Shown here piece after piece: positions 1-8,740 of a DNA stretch of 32,099 nucleotides. The translations under genes and the position numbers were made by a program. Below the pieces are notes generated by a model. That model saw only the letters and a program-made list of their open reading frames with translations, did no database searches and was not told the DNA's origin. Each line of letters begins with the position of its first letter. The stretch's first letter is position 1. Source of the stretch: a virus; IMG/VR virus record IMGVR_UViG_3300046532_002069, positions 1-32,099 of that record, one strand, 5' to 3'.

Positions 1-1175
1 GCCGCTCTCGCCACCTTCATAAGCTCGGAACCGCCAGAGGTTTCGATTACCTTGTCAAAGTTGTCCCTGAGCAAGTCTTTTATTCTAGGGTCATAGCCGC
101 TTTTCTTGTAAGCAGTCATAACATCCTTTCTGACGGTTTCCATGCCTGCAAGTGTAAACTCTTGTTTGTGCTGACCGTTAGGCTTTAGCTTAGTCAGATT
201 GCTTAGCGCGTTAAGGGCATATTCAATTTCCGGTTGATTGCCGCCTTGAGAGCCAGCAACATACCCAGCGCTGTCCATTATCTCTAACGATTTTAAAACC
301 ATGTCATCTATGGCATCTGGATTAATCTTTTCACCAGCCGCATCAACCATTATGTAAGCTTGCTTTCTGGCGTTTCGTAGGTTCTGTAGGGAAGGGACTT
401 CAACAGATTTCTTGAATAAAGCATTCCAAGTTTTATTTGCGCCTGTTCTTGCTAAGTTAATAAGTGGCGGCGTTGCAGCGCCAAACAGTCCGCCCACAAC
501 CACACCATCCTTTGCCTTGCTCAGCCTGTTTTCAAAGCTACCCTCACCAGCGCCAAAAGCGTATGCGCCGCCATAGCCAGAGCCGTACAAAACGCCTTTG
601 GAAATGGCTTGCGCGCCTGTCTTGGCCATTTGAACGCCGCCTGGAATACTTAAACCGCCTGCCATTTCGCCAAGAAACGACGCTATAGGGTTTTCTTCAC
701 GCCCTGCCTCAGATGCAGCCCTAGCTTTTTCTCGCATATACGTTTGGCGCTGGTCAGCCGTGCCGCCTTGGAAAAGGTTAAGCCTGTTAAGCATGCCAGT
801 TAATTCGTCCATCCCACCCAAAGACACGCCCTGACCACTGCCGATTATGCCGCTAGTCAAGTTTCTTTGGTTGCCTAACTGTTCTTTCAGAGCATCGCGT
901 GTTGTAACGCCATAGATTGTTTCGCCTGTTTTTGGGTCTGTGTATTGCTGGGTAGGGTCTGTAAAGTAACCCTCTGGCATACCTGTCTCTGGATTAAGCT
1001 CTGGCCCAAGCGACTCATCAATCTGATCTTGCATAATACCATTAACGTCAGCATTTTGCTGGGCCATGAATTGCCTAAAAGCTTCCTTTGCACCAGCCTC
1101 ATTTGGCGCGTCTATGTCGTATATCTGACCGTTAGGGCCAGTGATTTCAAACCTGATGTTACCAAAACTAGCCAT
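1..1175 (-). CDS. Internal virion / DNA-ejection-type protein, C-terminus cut by window edge
   Basis: An open frame runs leftward from ATG at 1173-1175 to the window edge without a stop (391 codons visible). The start has AGGA six bases upstream and lies one base after the stop of the preceding gene, so translation is probably coupled. The N-terminus (MASFGNIRFEITGPNGQIYD, then IDAPNEAGAKEAF) resembles the short N-terminal segment of large podovirus internal proteins. Residues around 165-245 are rich in Gly and Ala with amphipathic or hydrophobic stretches (GGLSIPGG, GSGYGGAYAFGAGEG, GGLFGAA), as in phage ejection proteins that insert into host membranes. The rest looks helical. It is the last visible gene of the structural operon, a usual place for ejection proteins. 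The family assignment is inference; a lytic transglycosylase domain could lie in the missing part. Confidence 0.7.
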   Translation of the reverse strand, partial: MASFGNIRFEITGPNGQIYDIDAPNEAGAKEAFRQFMAQQNADVNGIMQDQIDESLGPELNPETGMPEGYFTDPTQQYTDPKTGETIYGVTTRDALKEQLGNQRNLTSGIIGSGQGVSLGGMDELTGMLNRLNLFQGGTADQRQTYMREKARAASEAGREENPIASFLGEMAGGLSIPGGVQMAKTGAQAISKGVLYGSGYGGAYAFGAGEGSFENRLSKAKDGVVVGGLFGAATPPLINLARTGANKTWNALFKKSVEVPSLQNLRNARKQAYIMVDAAGEKINPDAIDDMVLKSLEIMDSAGYVAGSQGGNQPEIEYALNALSNLTKLKPNGQHKQEFTLAGMETVRKDVMTAYKKSGYDPRIKDLLRDNFDKVIETSGGSELMKVARA

Positions 1176-1176
1176 A

Positions 1177-2682
1177 TTAATTCCTTGGTGTAATTGTGGC
1201 AACGCCGCCATTTACGTTGAAAGTGTTTGTACCTTCTGGTGGCCCTGCGCTTTGCTGCTGAACTTCAAAAGCTCTTATTAGCCTTTCTGCTTCTTCTGGC
1301 GTTTTGGCGGCTAAAATAGCGGCAGATATAGGGTCATTTATAATTTCAGTATAAACCCTCATAATACGTCGCACATTTTCTGCTAATTGGGGGGGGTCTA
1401 ACCTGTTATTAAGGCTCTCCATGCTATTTATAAGCAAATTTAATTCGATGTTACTTACTTGACCTAAAGCGCCACCAGTCTTGGATGCGTCACGCATCCT
1501 TTGTAAGCGGTCAAAGGCAACGGTTGTCCTGATAGGGGTTAAAGCTTCCTCTACGTTCACTGCCTCTTGTGATGAAAAGAACTTTAAATTTGCCATAGCC
1601 GCGCCCCTTACGCCTGCCTCTGGTGGGTCAAGGGTTGCTATACGTTGTAAAGTTGTTTTGTCGTATTTGGGATTTTGCGGATCAGAGCCAACAAGTATAT
1701 CAAGAACTTTCTGTCCGTTGCTTAATATTGTTTCATTATCAACAAGCATTTGCTTGGTTCTTGAATGATTCCGCTTAACGGCTTCTAGCGCAACCGTTGC
1801 TGCATCTATTTCTGCCGCGCTGCCTGGTGTTGGCTCAAATTTTAATTCACCGCGATCATCTCTTTGCAAGCCCTTTGCGGGATCATTGCTATCAATGGGG
1901 ATTGGAGAAAAGCCGCTTTTCGCTTGGGCTTTAATTATTTCATTATCAGCACTATTTAAAAGTTTTTCTGGCTGACCTTTTGTGTCTACATTTACGCTTA
2001 CGTTTGTTCCTGATCTTTGGCCGTCAATATGCAATTGTCCTATTTCATCTACTTGCAAGTAAGCGCCTACAGGTTCATCATCTCCTATGTTGAATGCTTT
2101 TTTGTATTCTGCTATCTCTGCTGCTGTGGCTGGCCTCATACTTTTGCTTGAGGCAGCGCTAGGCTTAATTCCTAAAAGAAATTGCTTTCCCTCATCTGAC
2201 TCTGGCTTAATGCCCATTCGCGCCAGTAAGCAAAATTTAGCATCATTAGTATTTACAGCTTTTGGCCTTAGTGAAGCCCTAAGCCTTGCAAGTCTTGACT
2301 GATCCTCAAACGACGCATTTCTAGCTTTCTCAGTTGCTTCCTCTTGCTTGTACTGTGCAAAAGCTTGCTTGCCTGTGATTGAACCAGCCAGAATAGCTTT
2401 GGCTAAATCCTCACGGCCCTTAGAGGCTAAGAATTTGGCGGTTTCATTGCTTGCGCGTGTGTCTTTGCTTGATGCAAGCTTAGCGTCCATGCGCTGTGCA
2501 TAGCCCTCATTTCGGTCAATGTTTAAGCTGTTAGCAGCTTTGCCAAGACGCGCCAGCGTGTCACCAAAACGTGAGCGATTGTAAAACTTTTGCGCTGTCT
2601 CACCTTCTGCGCTTTCGTCTTGCTTCTGCAAGCCTAGACGCTCAAGGAAAGACAGGTTCTTTGGTGGTGGCATATATGTCAT
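1177..2682 (-). CDS. Putative internal virion protein (501 aa)
   Basis: Predicted soluble, mostly helical protein rich in Ala, Lys and Glu, with no signal peptide or membrane segment. The N-terminal part (roughly residues 25-150) is charged and likely coiled. The C-terminal half carries a pattern seen in podovirus internal or DNA-transfer proteins: a long helix followed by a GALGQVSNIELNLLINSM-like segment near residue 410 and a closing helix. The start at 2682 has AAGGA about seven bases upstream, in the 13-base gap after the preceding stop. It sits between a repeat-rich virion protein and the large ejection-type protein, so a role in the internal core or in DNA delivery is likely. No enzymatic motif was seen. 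Function is inferred from position and general pattern. Confidence 0.65.
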   Translation of the reverse strand: MTYMPPPKNLSFLERLGLQKQDESAEGETAQKFYNRSRFGDTLARLGKAANSLNIDRNEGYAQRMDAKLASSKDTRASNETAKFLASKGREDLAKAILAGSITGKQAFAQYKQEEATEKARNASFEDQSRLARLRASLRPKAVNTNDAKFCLLARMGIKPESDEGKQFLLGIKPSAASSKSMRPATAAEIAEYKKAFNIGDDEPVGAYLQVDEIGQLHIDGQRSGTNVSVNVDTKGQPEKLLNSADNEIIKAQAKSGFSPIPIDSNDPAKGLQRDDRGELKFEPTPGSAAEIDAATVALEAVKRNHSRTKQMLVDNETILSNGQKVLDILVGSDPQNPKYDKTTLQRIATLDPPEAGVRGAAMANLKFFSSQEAVNVEEALTPIRTTVAFDRLQRMRDASKTGGALGQVSNIELNLLINSMESLNNRLDPPQLAENVRRIMRVYTEIINDPISAAILAAKTPEEAERLIRAFEVQQQSAGPPEGTNTFNVNGGVATITPRN

Positions 2683-2695
2683 TTGTTTTTCCTTG

Positions 2696-3697
2696 TTAGC
2701 TTGCTTCGCCTAACGCCGTTAAAAAATCTAAGAAGCCTGGATTCTTGGTAGATTTTGTCGTACTGCTAGTTGGCGAAAGCTGACCCAAGCCAGCCGCTTT
2801 AAATAGTGCGTTAAGCTCCATTAAGCTTGCGTTGTTCTGGTCATCTACCAAGCCGCTTGCCGCATCCAAATCACCCTGCGCAACATCTTGCTGAAGCCCA
2901 CCAGCGTCTATTACGTCGCCTGCAAGATTACTTTGGCCTGTGATTAGGTTAAGAAGTGAACCTATGCCGTCATCTATCAGGCCAGCGTTTGCCTTGCTCG
3001 CACCGACCAAGCCAGCACCCTTATTGAGAGCATTGATAATGCCTTGACCGCCAGCATCCACTAAGCCAGAGGCTTGTGTTAATGCATTGTCTATGCTTGC
3101 ACCGCTTGCATCAACTAAACCTAAAGCTTTCTGTAAAGCTCTGTTGGCGTCTGACTCCGCTGCGCCTGCCATAATGCCGCCCATAGAATCGGTTATTCCT
3201 CTTGAAAGACTTTGACCAAACGCTGAGTTATCGCCCACTCGCCCACCAAGATTAAACTGGCTTGCAACCCTGTTTGACGCATCTGTTGCCGCCGTATTCA
3301 GAGCATTCATCAGGGACGAAGCTGTAGACGTATTTAGCCCACTAAGAGCGCTTGCGTCCACGCCCGTATTGACGCCAGATAATGCGCCAGTGTCTAGGTT
3401 TGTACCTACGTTGTATAACCCCGAATTGTCCACAGCATTGCCACTGAGCAAAGAGTTTGCTGCCGTTAATCCAGAGCTTAACGGGTTGCTATTAAGCAGG
3501 CTTAGCAGGCTGTTAATACCCGACGTTTGGCCCGTTGAAAGCCCAGCGTTTCTATCGCCAGTATATACGTCTTGGTTAAAATCCTGTGCTGCCCCTATAG
3601 CGCCAGTAATTGGTTTAAGACCAAAGCCCTGCTCTAAGTCAGCCTGCACATTTGGAGAAAGCTGATTTGTTGTTTTTTCTGTTTTTGAGCTTTTCAT
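2696..3697 (-). CDS. Low-complexity Ser/Ala/Gly/Asn-rich virion-associated protein (333 aa)
   Basis: I do not recognise a named family. The protein is built from degenerate repeats of Leu, Ser, Gly, Asn and Ala, for example ALSGVNTGVDASALSGLN near residues 105-125 and repeated GLVDA(S/G)G segments (GLVDASGASIDNALTQA, GLVDAGGQGIINAL, GAGLVGASKANAGL) around residues 190-240. These have the periodicity of amphipathic helices. There is no cysteine, no signal peptide and no long hydrophobic segment. The start has GGAG seven bases upstream and follows the preceding stop by one base, so it is co-translated with the GNAT-like gene. Position between tail nozzle and ejection-type proteins suggests a virion or internal-core protein. 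This is inference from context only. Confidence 0.6.
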   Translation of the reverse strand: MKSSKTEKTTNQLSPNVQADLEQGFGLKPITGAIGAAQDFNQDVYTGDRNAGLSTGQTSGINSLLSLLNSNPLSSGLTAANSLLSGNAVDNSGLYNVGTNLDTGALSGVNTGVDASALSGLNTSTASSLMNALNTAATDASNRVASQFNLGGRVGDNSAFGQSLSRGITDSMGGIMAGAAESDANRALQKALGLVDASGASIDNALTQASGLVDAGGQGIINALNKGAGLVGASKANAGLIDDGIGSLLNLITGQSNLAGDVIDAGGLQQDVAQGDLDAASGLVDDQNNASLMELNALFKAAGLGQLSPTSSTTKSTKNPGFLDFLTALGEAS

Positions 3698-3698
3698 T

Positions 3699-4115
3699 CT
3701 ACAACTCCATTTGATAGGCTACATACGCCTGCTTGCCGCCATACTGACGAACCCAACGCCACCAAGCCCTACGCCCATAGCCCTCGATAGTTTGACAATC
3801 ATTTCTCTTGGCTTGCTCACGCATTGCTTCAACAGCCATGCCAGCCCAAGACTTCATTTTTTTACCGCCGATAAAGTCAACAATTAGTGTTTTGCTTCTG
3901 TGGTTCTGAACAATCCTAGATGTAAACACAGCCGCAATTTCTTTTGTGTCCTTATCAATCGCCAGCCAGAATATGTAATCCCCGTCAACCGCGCCGTTAT
4001 ACACGTCATCCATAGACATAAGATCAGGGGTTAAACGCACAGCCTTTTCTAAAAACGGAGATATATGAGGCCACAGCGTAGGCACTAGGCTTGCTGGCAC
4101 ATGCTCAATAATCAT
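3699..4115 (-). CDS. GNAT-like internal virion protein (T7 gp13 position and size)
   Basis: 138 residues with the look of a GNAT N-acetyltransferase fold: an N-terminal helix region (PHISPFLEKAVR), a β-strand pair (YIFWLAIDKDTKEIAAVFTSRIV), a strand (TLIVDFIGG), a helix (WAGMAVEAMREQAKRND) and a final strand-turn (CQTIEGYGRRAWWRWVRQYG). T7 gp13, an internal virion protein of similar size, is also GNAT-like, and related small GNAT-type genes occur in podovirus tail and core operons. No clear acetyl-CoA loop (Q/RxxGxG/A) is visible; a GGKKMKSWAG segment is the nearest, so catalysis is doubtful. The ATG overlaps the preceding stop in an ATGA junction. A structural role is as likely as an enzymatic one. 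Confidence 0.65.
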   Translation of the reverse strand: MIIEHVPASLVPTLWPHISPFLEKAVRLTPDLMSMDDVYNGAVDGDYIFWLAIDKDTKEIAAVFTSRIVQNHRSKTLIVDFIGGKKMKSWAGMAVEAMREQAKRNDCQTIEGYGRRAWWRWVRQYGGKQAYVAYQMEL

Positions 4116-4423
4116 CCGATTACAGCGTACACAAATGTTTTGTCTGTTGCAGACGTGTTGCCGTGCGTAATGGTAAAGGTATTCTTACCCCTTGACGAAA
4201 CAAAGGCATTCGCAGACGCAGCGTTAGCCGTAGTCGGCATAAGCAAAACACAACTATCGACGCCAACCTTAAAGTCAGATACAACGCTTGTTGCAGAGCT
4301 TGCAGTAAGCGTTACGCTGCCTAAATTGTTTTGCTTGCCGTCAACAACTAGATTGACAACTTGTGCAACCTGACGCGCATTAGCCCCGTCAGTCGGAAGC
4401 TTGCTAAAACTATTCTGGCTCAT
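4112..4423 (-). CDS. Small β-rich phage structural protein (103 aa)
   Basis: It belongs by pattern to a group of roughly 90-105 residue phage proteins that end in a β-sandwich-like segment. An N-terminal helix (ANARQVAQVVNLVVDGK) is followed by alternating strands (LGSVTLTASSATSVVSDFKV, SCVLLMPTTANAAS, VSSRGKNTFTITHG, KTFVYAVIG). Such proteins are common beside podovirus tail genes, but I know no firm function; minor tail, fibre-associated or decoration roles are possible. Both ends use 4-base ATGA overlaps with the neighbouring genes, so it is part of a tightly coupled tail cluster. No cysteine-rich, membrane or enzymatic motif is seen except one cysteine in SCVLLM. Confidence 0.65.
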   Translation of the reverse strand: MSQNSFSKLPTDGANARQVAQVVNLVVDGKQNNLGSVTLTASSATSVVSDFKVGVDSCVLLMPTTANAASANAFVSSRGKNTFTITHGNTSATDKTFVYAVIG

Positions 4424-5886
4424 CTGCGACCTGATACAGCCGTGTCAGCCGTAATGCCTAAAGCGTTTTGCCAGTTGCCCGTAATGCTAATCCTAACACG
4501 GTGATAGCGCCCGTTTGTCCTAAGCCTGCAATTATTGTTGGCGTCAATCGTTACATCGCTTGTAAATGTTGGCGCGTCTACTTGCCTGCTTCTCGTTCCA
4601 ACCGCTGACTTTACGACAAGGGCAGAGCTTGAGCCGCCAGTTGTGACGTAGGGTGAAACGCTTGTTATCATACTATAGCGCCCCTCTTGAGGTTCAAACT
4701 CAGCCGTTTCCAAAGCAGCCGCCAACGCAGCGCCAGAGAAGTTATGTAGCTTGTTGTCTTTGCTGGCTGTAAGTTGAAAAGATCCACCTTTATATGCGCG
4801 GCTATCTAATGAAGCAGTCAATGCATCTATGCTTGTGCTTATGCTGTCTAAGCTCTCTAGTGACTTACCTAGCGTCAAGCTAACGCCAATCATGTCATGC
4901 GCCAACTCAGCTACGGACCACTTGCCCAAAGCATAGTTGTAAACGATGATCTTGTTCGGCGAACTATTATTAGTGCTGGGGTATGACCACATGACCAACT
5001 GGCGAAGTGGATCAATGGCTGACGTAATTCTGCCAGCATTGCCAAACTCCAAGTCAGCTAGGAAAAACTCATCCACTTTACCAGCGCCAATAGGTATGGA
5101 TTGCTGACCGTTAAACATGAAAAACCCATCGTCAGCGATATAAAATATTTGGCGCGGCCCAAGCGCTGCAATCCCGCCAGCGAACGGAGTTCCTTTTTGC
5201 TCTATTGTCTCAAAGCTAAACACCAAAGGCGAGCCAATGTATTGCATCCGTACAATAGCTTTTTCACAAAACACTGTGCCAAACTCGCCGCCAACTATGC
5301 CCTTAACGTGGCCAGCATTCGGAATGTCTTGCACATCAGCTTGAGCCGTTCCAATCGTATATGACGTAGGATTGTTTAGCTGTGACCAGCGCACCCTGTC
5401 AGGGTGTGTGCCGCCAGAATAAGACACGTTGCCAGTAACGACAAAGTTTTTCACAACAGCTATATACCTAGCGTTTGGAGCTGTTGAAATGTCTGAAAAG
5501 TTTGTGCTGCTGCCTATTGAATATTCTTGTAACGGGTGACTTAGCGAACCAGCCGCAATAACCTTGCCCCCAAAGTCTACAAACTGCCATTGCTCATCGC
5601 TCGCTAGGTTGTAAGCACCGCTTGTACGCTTAACGTCATCTAGCGCGTTTGTCGTGGCGTTTTGCTTGTATAGTTTTGTTTGATCCCCAGCGAAGTTTTG
5701 AACTGTGCTAATGTTTGTTTTTGTAGAGTGAATGCCTCGCAGATATGCCGTTGCAGCGCCTGACATTGATGACAGGGAGCCAAAAGGCGCATAGCCTTTC
5801 GCATCAGGTATTACATTTGTCGCAACGGTTGCACCTGGATTTTGCAAAGGTGGTTGATCAGGAAGCCATTCGCCAAAAGGGATCAT
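4420..5886 (-). CDS. Tail nozzle / hub β-propeller protein (488 aa)
   Basis: Resembles the tail-tube nozzle or stabilisation proteins of podoviruses (T7 gp12 or P22 gp10 type), which close the tail below the adaptor. Visible features are an N-terminal PFGEWLPDQPPLQNPG segment, repeated β-blades (VKNFVVTGNVSYSGG, PDRVRWSQLNNPTSY, GIVGGEFGTVFCEKAIVRM), a conserved-looking QIFYIADDGFFMFNGQQSIPIG segment near residue 255, and VMWSYPS...IIVYNYALGKWS near residue 310. The start chosen is the ATG at 5884-5886: it makes an ATGA overlap with the upstream stop, like its neighbours, and has GGAAAG upstream. An ATG five codons earlier (5901) is less likely. The C-terminal third is Ser-rich β-sandwich-like. 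Fold assignment is by pattern, without structure prediction. Confidence 0.72.
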   Translation of the reverse strand: MIPFGEWLPDQPPLQNPGATVATNVIPDAKGYAPFGSLSSMSGAATAYLRGIHSTKTNISTVQNFAGDQTKLYKQNATTNALDDVKRTSGAYNLASDEQWQFVDFGGKVIAAGSLSHPLQEYSIGSSTNFSDISTAPNARYIAVVKNFVVTGNVSYSGGTHPDRVRWSQLNNPTSYTIGTAQADVQDIPNAGHVKGIVGGEFGTVFCEKAIVRMQYIGSPLVFSFETIEQKGTPFAGGIAALGPRQIFYIADDGFFMFNGQQSIPIGAGKVDEFFLADLEFGNAGRITSAIDPLRQLVMWSYPSTNNSSPNKIIVYNYALGKWSVAELAHDMIGVSLTLGKSLESLDSISTSIDALTASLDSRAYKGGSFQLTASKDNKLHNFSGAALAAALETAEFEPQEGRYSMITSVSPYVTTGGSSSALVVKSAVGTRSRQVDAPTFTSDVTIDANNNCRLRTNGRYHRVRISITGNWQNALGITADTAVSGRR

Positions 5887-7256
5887 GCTGCGTCTTTCCA
5901 AACTACTACGACATTAGATGATGTGCCGTCAGACCATATTTCATTACCAACTGGCGCAGGGGGGTCTAACCAGACTGAGTTATCAACTACTGGCGGTGGT
6001 GGTTTCCATATAAAATCAGGGTCAGACGTGACGCTGAACGACGCTGTAAACGCGCCTACACCGTTAATTACTGCTTGGCTCGCAACCGTTATAAACGCCT
6101 GCGCACTTGCCGTTAGCTCGCCTTTGAACGTCGCCGCGCCGTTGGCTGCAAACGTAGAAGTTGCAGCGAGGCTGGATGTAACTCGCTTGGCTTTTATGAC
6201 GCTAGTGTTGCTGAACGTGCCACTCGCCGTAAGCGAAACGGAAGCAGGCTTAATGACTCCACCAGCCGCGCTAAGCGTAGCCGCCGCAGATAGACTTGCC
6301 GAACCCTCTTGAGCGTTTTGAGCAATAAGCGTTGACGTTGCTGTTAGATCAACAGCGCCGGCTAGAGTTGACTTACTTCCCGCCGTAATTGTTGACGCTG
6401 AGCTTAGATTCACCGCGCCGTTTAGTGTGATCTGTTCTGATGCCGCTAGGCTTGCGCTTGCGGAAACGTCCAACTCGCCTTTAAGCGTCGTAACACCCGC
6501 CGCCGAAATGGAGCTAGAGGCTATTAGATTAGCGCTGACTTCGCCTGACGTATCGCCATCAGCCGCTATGCTAGACGTAGCGCTTAGAGAAGCGCTTGCG
6601 GCGTTGGTTAGTTTAGTGCTTACAGACGCGCTAGACGTTGCGTTTATAGAGCTTGCCGCTGGCTCAACTAGGCCAGCTATTGTTGTAATGCTAGAGCTTG
6701 CCGAAACGCTGAGTGCGCTTCTCAGGATCGACGTTCCGTTAGACGTTATCGTCGCTGTGGCAGTTGGCGCAAATTGCGCTGCATGGGTTTGCCTGCCCTG
6801 CGCGGCTATACTGGCTGACGCTGCTAAGTCTATTCCGCCAGCAAGGATTTGCGTTCCAGCCGCCGAAATGGAGCTAGTAGATGAAACACTTAGAAGCTGG
6901 ACAAGGTTCATCACCGCGATAAAGTTGACGCTAGATGATGCCGTCAGCGATAGGCTTGCCGCTTGGATATGGCTTTGCGCAAATGTGGCTGTACTGCTTG
7001 CAGTCAGCGGTGCGCTGGCAACTTGCCCCAAGCTAGACGCAAAGACAACAGAACCTTGTGTGCTTAGATTTGCCGCGCCTGCCTGTGTGTGCGTGACGGC
7101 AAATGTCGCGCTGGAGCTTGCGGAAAGTGCGGTGGTTCCTAATTCACCGACCGCAAATGTCGCGCTGGAGCTTGCTGTTAGGCTTGACGCGCCTTCGTGT
7201 AAAGCACCGCCATCGTCAGCGAGCGCAGCGGATGCAAGGGGGTTGAATCCTAGCAT
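5883..7256 (-). CDS. Repetitive β-solenoid-like tail fibre protein (457 aa)
   Basis: Starts with MLGFNPLASAAL, a short N-terminal motif common in phage tail proteins. From about residue 20 to 405 it consists of some twenty degenerate repeats of 17-22 residues, roughly SLTASSSISAAG followed by a variable turn (for example LTASSSATFAVGELG, LSASSSATFAVTHTQ, LDVSASASLAASEQI, VNLSSASTITAGSK). Alternating small and hydrophobic residues suggest a β-helix or solenoid shaft. The C-terminal ~45 residues are different: Pro- and Trp-rich (WKPPPPVVDNSVWLDPPAP, IWSDGTSS). Its start shares one base with the upstream stop (TAATG). It lies between the glycine-rich adhesin and the nozzle gene, so a fibre shaft is likely. 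The long opposite-strand frame here is a by-product of the repeats. Confidence 0.7.
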   Translation of the reverse strand: MLGFNPLASAALADDGGALHEGASSLTASSSATFAVGELGTTALSASSSATFAVTHTQAGAANLSTQGSVVFASSLGQVASAPLTASSTATFAQSHIQAASLSLTASSSVNFIAVMNLVQLLSVSSTSSISAAGTQILAGGIDLAASASIAAQGRQTHAAQFAPTATATITSNGTSILRSALSVSASSSITTIAGLVEPAASSINATSSASVSTKLTNAASASLSATSSIAADGDTSGEVSANLIASSSISAAGVTTLKGELDVSASASLAASEQITLNGAVNLSSASTITAGSKSTLAGAVDLTATSTLIAQNAQEGSASLSAAATLSAAGGVIKPASVSLTASGTFSNTSVIKAKRVTSSLAATSTFAANGAATFKGELTASAQAFITVASQAVINGVGAFTASFSVTSDPDFIWKPPPPVVDNSVWLDPPAPVGNEIWSDGTSSNVVVVWKDAA

Positions 7257-8740
7257 TAAACAAACGTAATGTGAATTTTACCGTTCACGCCATTTGTTGA
7301 AGTATGATTTCCAGCCGTGCCACGATCACTATCTGAAGAATTTCCGGCAGTCGTACCAGAGCCGCCCGTTAGAACCTTATTGGTGACATCGGCATGGGAA
7401 TTGTATCCTGAGCCGCCGCCTGATGCGCCAGTATTGGCTGGGCCACCGCCAAAATAACCACCGCCACCAGAAGAAAAAACTTGGTCAGCGGCGTAACTTC
7501 CAGAAATAGCTCCCCTCAAAGAGAGTCCCGTAATGCCCGTATTGTTCCAGTTCGCGCCAGTACCTCCAGCGGTTTGAGTCCCACCCGTACCATCTTGTAC
7601 GCCTTTTGGATTCCCGCCATCTTGACCCGAGGTGCCACCGCCTGCACTACCACCAGAATTATTTGCGCCGAATCCACCCGCGCCGCCGCCGCCAGCGATC
7701 ATCAAAACGTCTGAGCCGTGTGTGTAGTCTGTCGCGCCCTTGCTGCCCGTAAAAAATCCGCTGTAGCCACCACCGCCAGCGATCCAAGTCGAGTTCGTAT
7801 TGGCTGCATTTCCGCCCAGAGCTAACCAAGTTGAGCCAAGTGTCGTGTACCCGCTTCCTTTTGCAATTCGTAGACCGCCCTGCCCAACCCTGAGGGTATA
7901 GGTAGTGCCTGTCGCTAGATCGTATGTTCCCGAAGCGTAGCCGCCAGCGCCACCAAAGTCCTTAGCGGCGGTAGCTGGGGAAGAAAAACCAGTAGTGGTC
8001 TGGCTGGACGAGCCACCCCCACCCCACATTTTGATATTAATAGTTTTAGCTGCGTCTACAGTGAATGTCCAAGACCCGTAGTCGGCCATCGTGAGTGTGC
8101 TGGCTGAAAAATAATGTTTCAACGCGCCATTTACGTTTGCATCAAATTCCATATACCCAGAAAAAACCAGCGAAAGAGTCGAAACTGCTGGGCTAAAAAG
8201 CACACCATCGGATGCTTTTGCACGAAACTTTAGGGTGGTTGTTCCGTGTGCCGCATTGGTGGAGGGCGTTAAAGTGAAAACCCCACTGCTTTCAGACACG
8301 GCTGTAAGAGCCGTTGGCAAGGACGCAGAGTTATATACCGTTGTACCCTGCACTGCGTCCCAATCGTAAGTGATCGGGAATCCTGATTCGTCCACCGCCG
8401 CCATCGTTAAAGTTGAGTTACTCCCAGAAGTAAGAGTGAGAGTCGCGGGGGGCGTAGTGGTTAAAGTAGGCCCGATTTGAGGTCCGACCGCAACTCTCTC
8501 CCACGCGCTGGTTGTCCGTAAGTAAAGTTCGTCAGCAGCAAGGTCATACGCCAGATCACCCTCAGATGGGCTACTCACTGCATTGATTGCTGTCAGATTG
8601 GAGTAGGTCGTTACGCCAGAACCGCCACCTCCACCCGCATCTGCGAAACTAAAAGCACTACCACCCTGAGATGTTAAAACTTGACCGCTAGTGCCGTCAT
8701 TAATAATATTTCCAAGTTTGCTGAGGTCAACCGTAGACAT
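7256..8740 (-). CDS. Glycine-rich tail-fibre adhesin (494 aa)
   Basis: Likely receptor-binding fibre. Residues 1-60 form an N-terminal attachment-type region (DLSKLGNIINDGTSGQVLTS, then a GGGGG linker). About 88-190 look like an Ig- or cadherin-like β-domain (LTTTPPATLTLTSGS...FPITYDWDAVQGTT...FRAKASDG). From about 215 the sequence matches the pattern of the Gly-rich domain family: WTFTVDAAKTINIKMWGGGG, then GGAGGYASGTYDLATGTTYT and LRVGQGG, then many GGGG and GGAGGFG stretches to the end. Comparable polyglycine-helix domains form host-recognition tips in some phage adhesins and in ALK/LTK receptors. The start abuts the upstream stop exactly (TAA then ATG). Domain names are assigned by motif and the receptor is unknown. 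Confidence 0.72.
   Translation of the reverse strand: MSTVDLSKLGNIINDGTSGQVLTSQGGSAFSFADAGGGGGSGVTTYSNLTAINAVSSPSEGDLAYDLAADELYLRTTSAWERVAVGPQIGPTLTTTPPATLTLTSGSNSTLTMAAVDESGFPITYDWDAVQGTTVYNSASLPTALTAVSESSGVFTLTPSTNAAHGTTTLKFRAKASDGVLFSPAVSTLSLVFSGYMEFDANVNGALKHYFSASTLTMADYGSWTFTVDAAKTINIKMWGGGGSSSQTTTGFSSPATAAKDFGGAGGYASGTYDLATGTTYTLRVGQGGLRIAKGSGYTTLGSTWLALGGNAANTNSTWIAGGGGYSGFFTGSKGATDYTHGSDVLMIAGGGGAGGFGANNSGGSAGGGTSGQDGGNPKGVQDGTGGTQTAGGTGANWNNTGITGLSLRGAISGSYAADQVFSSGGGGYFGGGPANTGASGGGSGYNSHADVTNKVLTGGSGTTAGNSSDSDRGTAGNHTSTNGVNGKIHITFV

Noticed and set aside
6427-7269. Long plus-strand open frame (280 codons) opposite the repetitive fibre gene
   Set aside because: It is the mirror of the regular Ser/Ala/Thr repeats, has no ribosome site and a composition (Ala/Leu/Val runs) expected from antisense of such codons.
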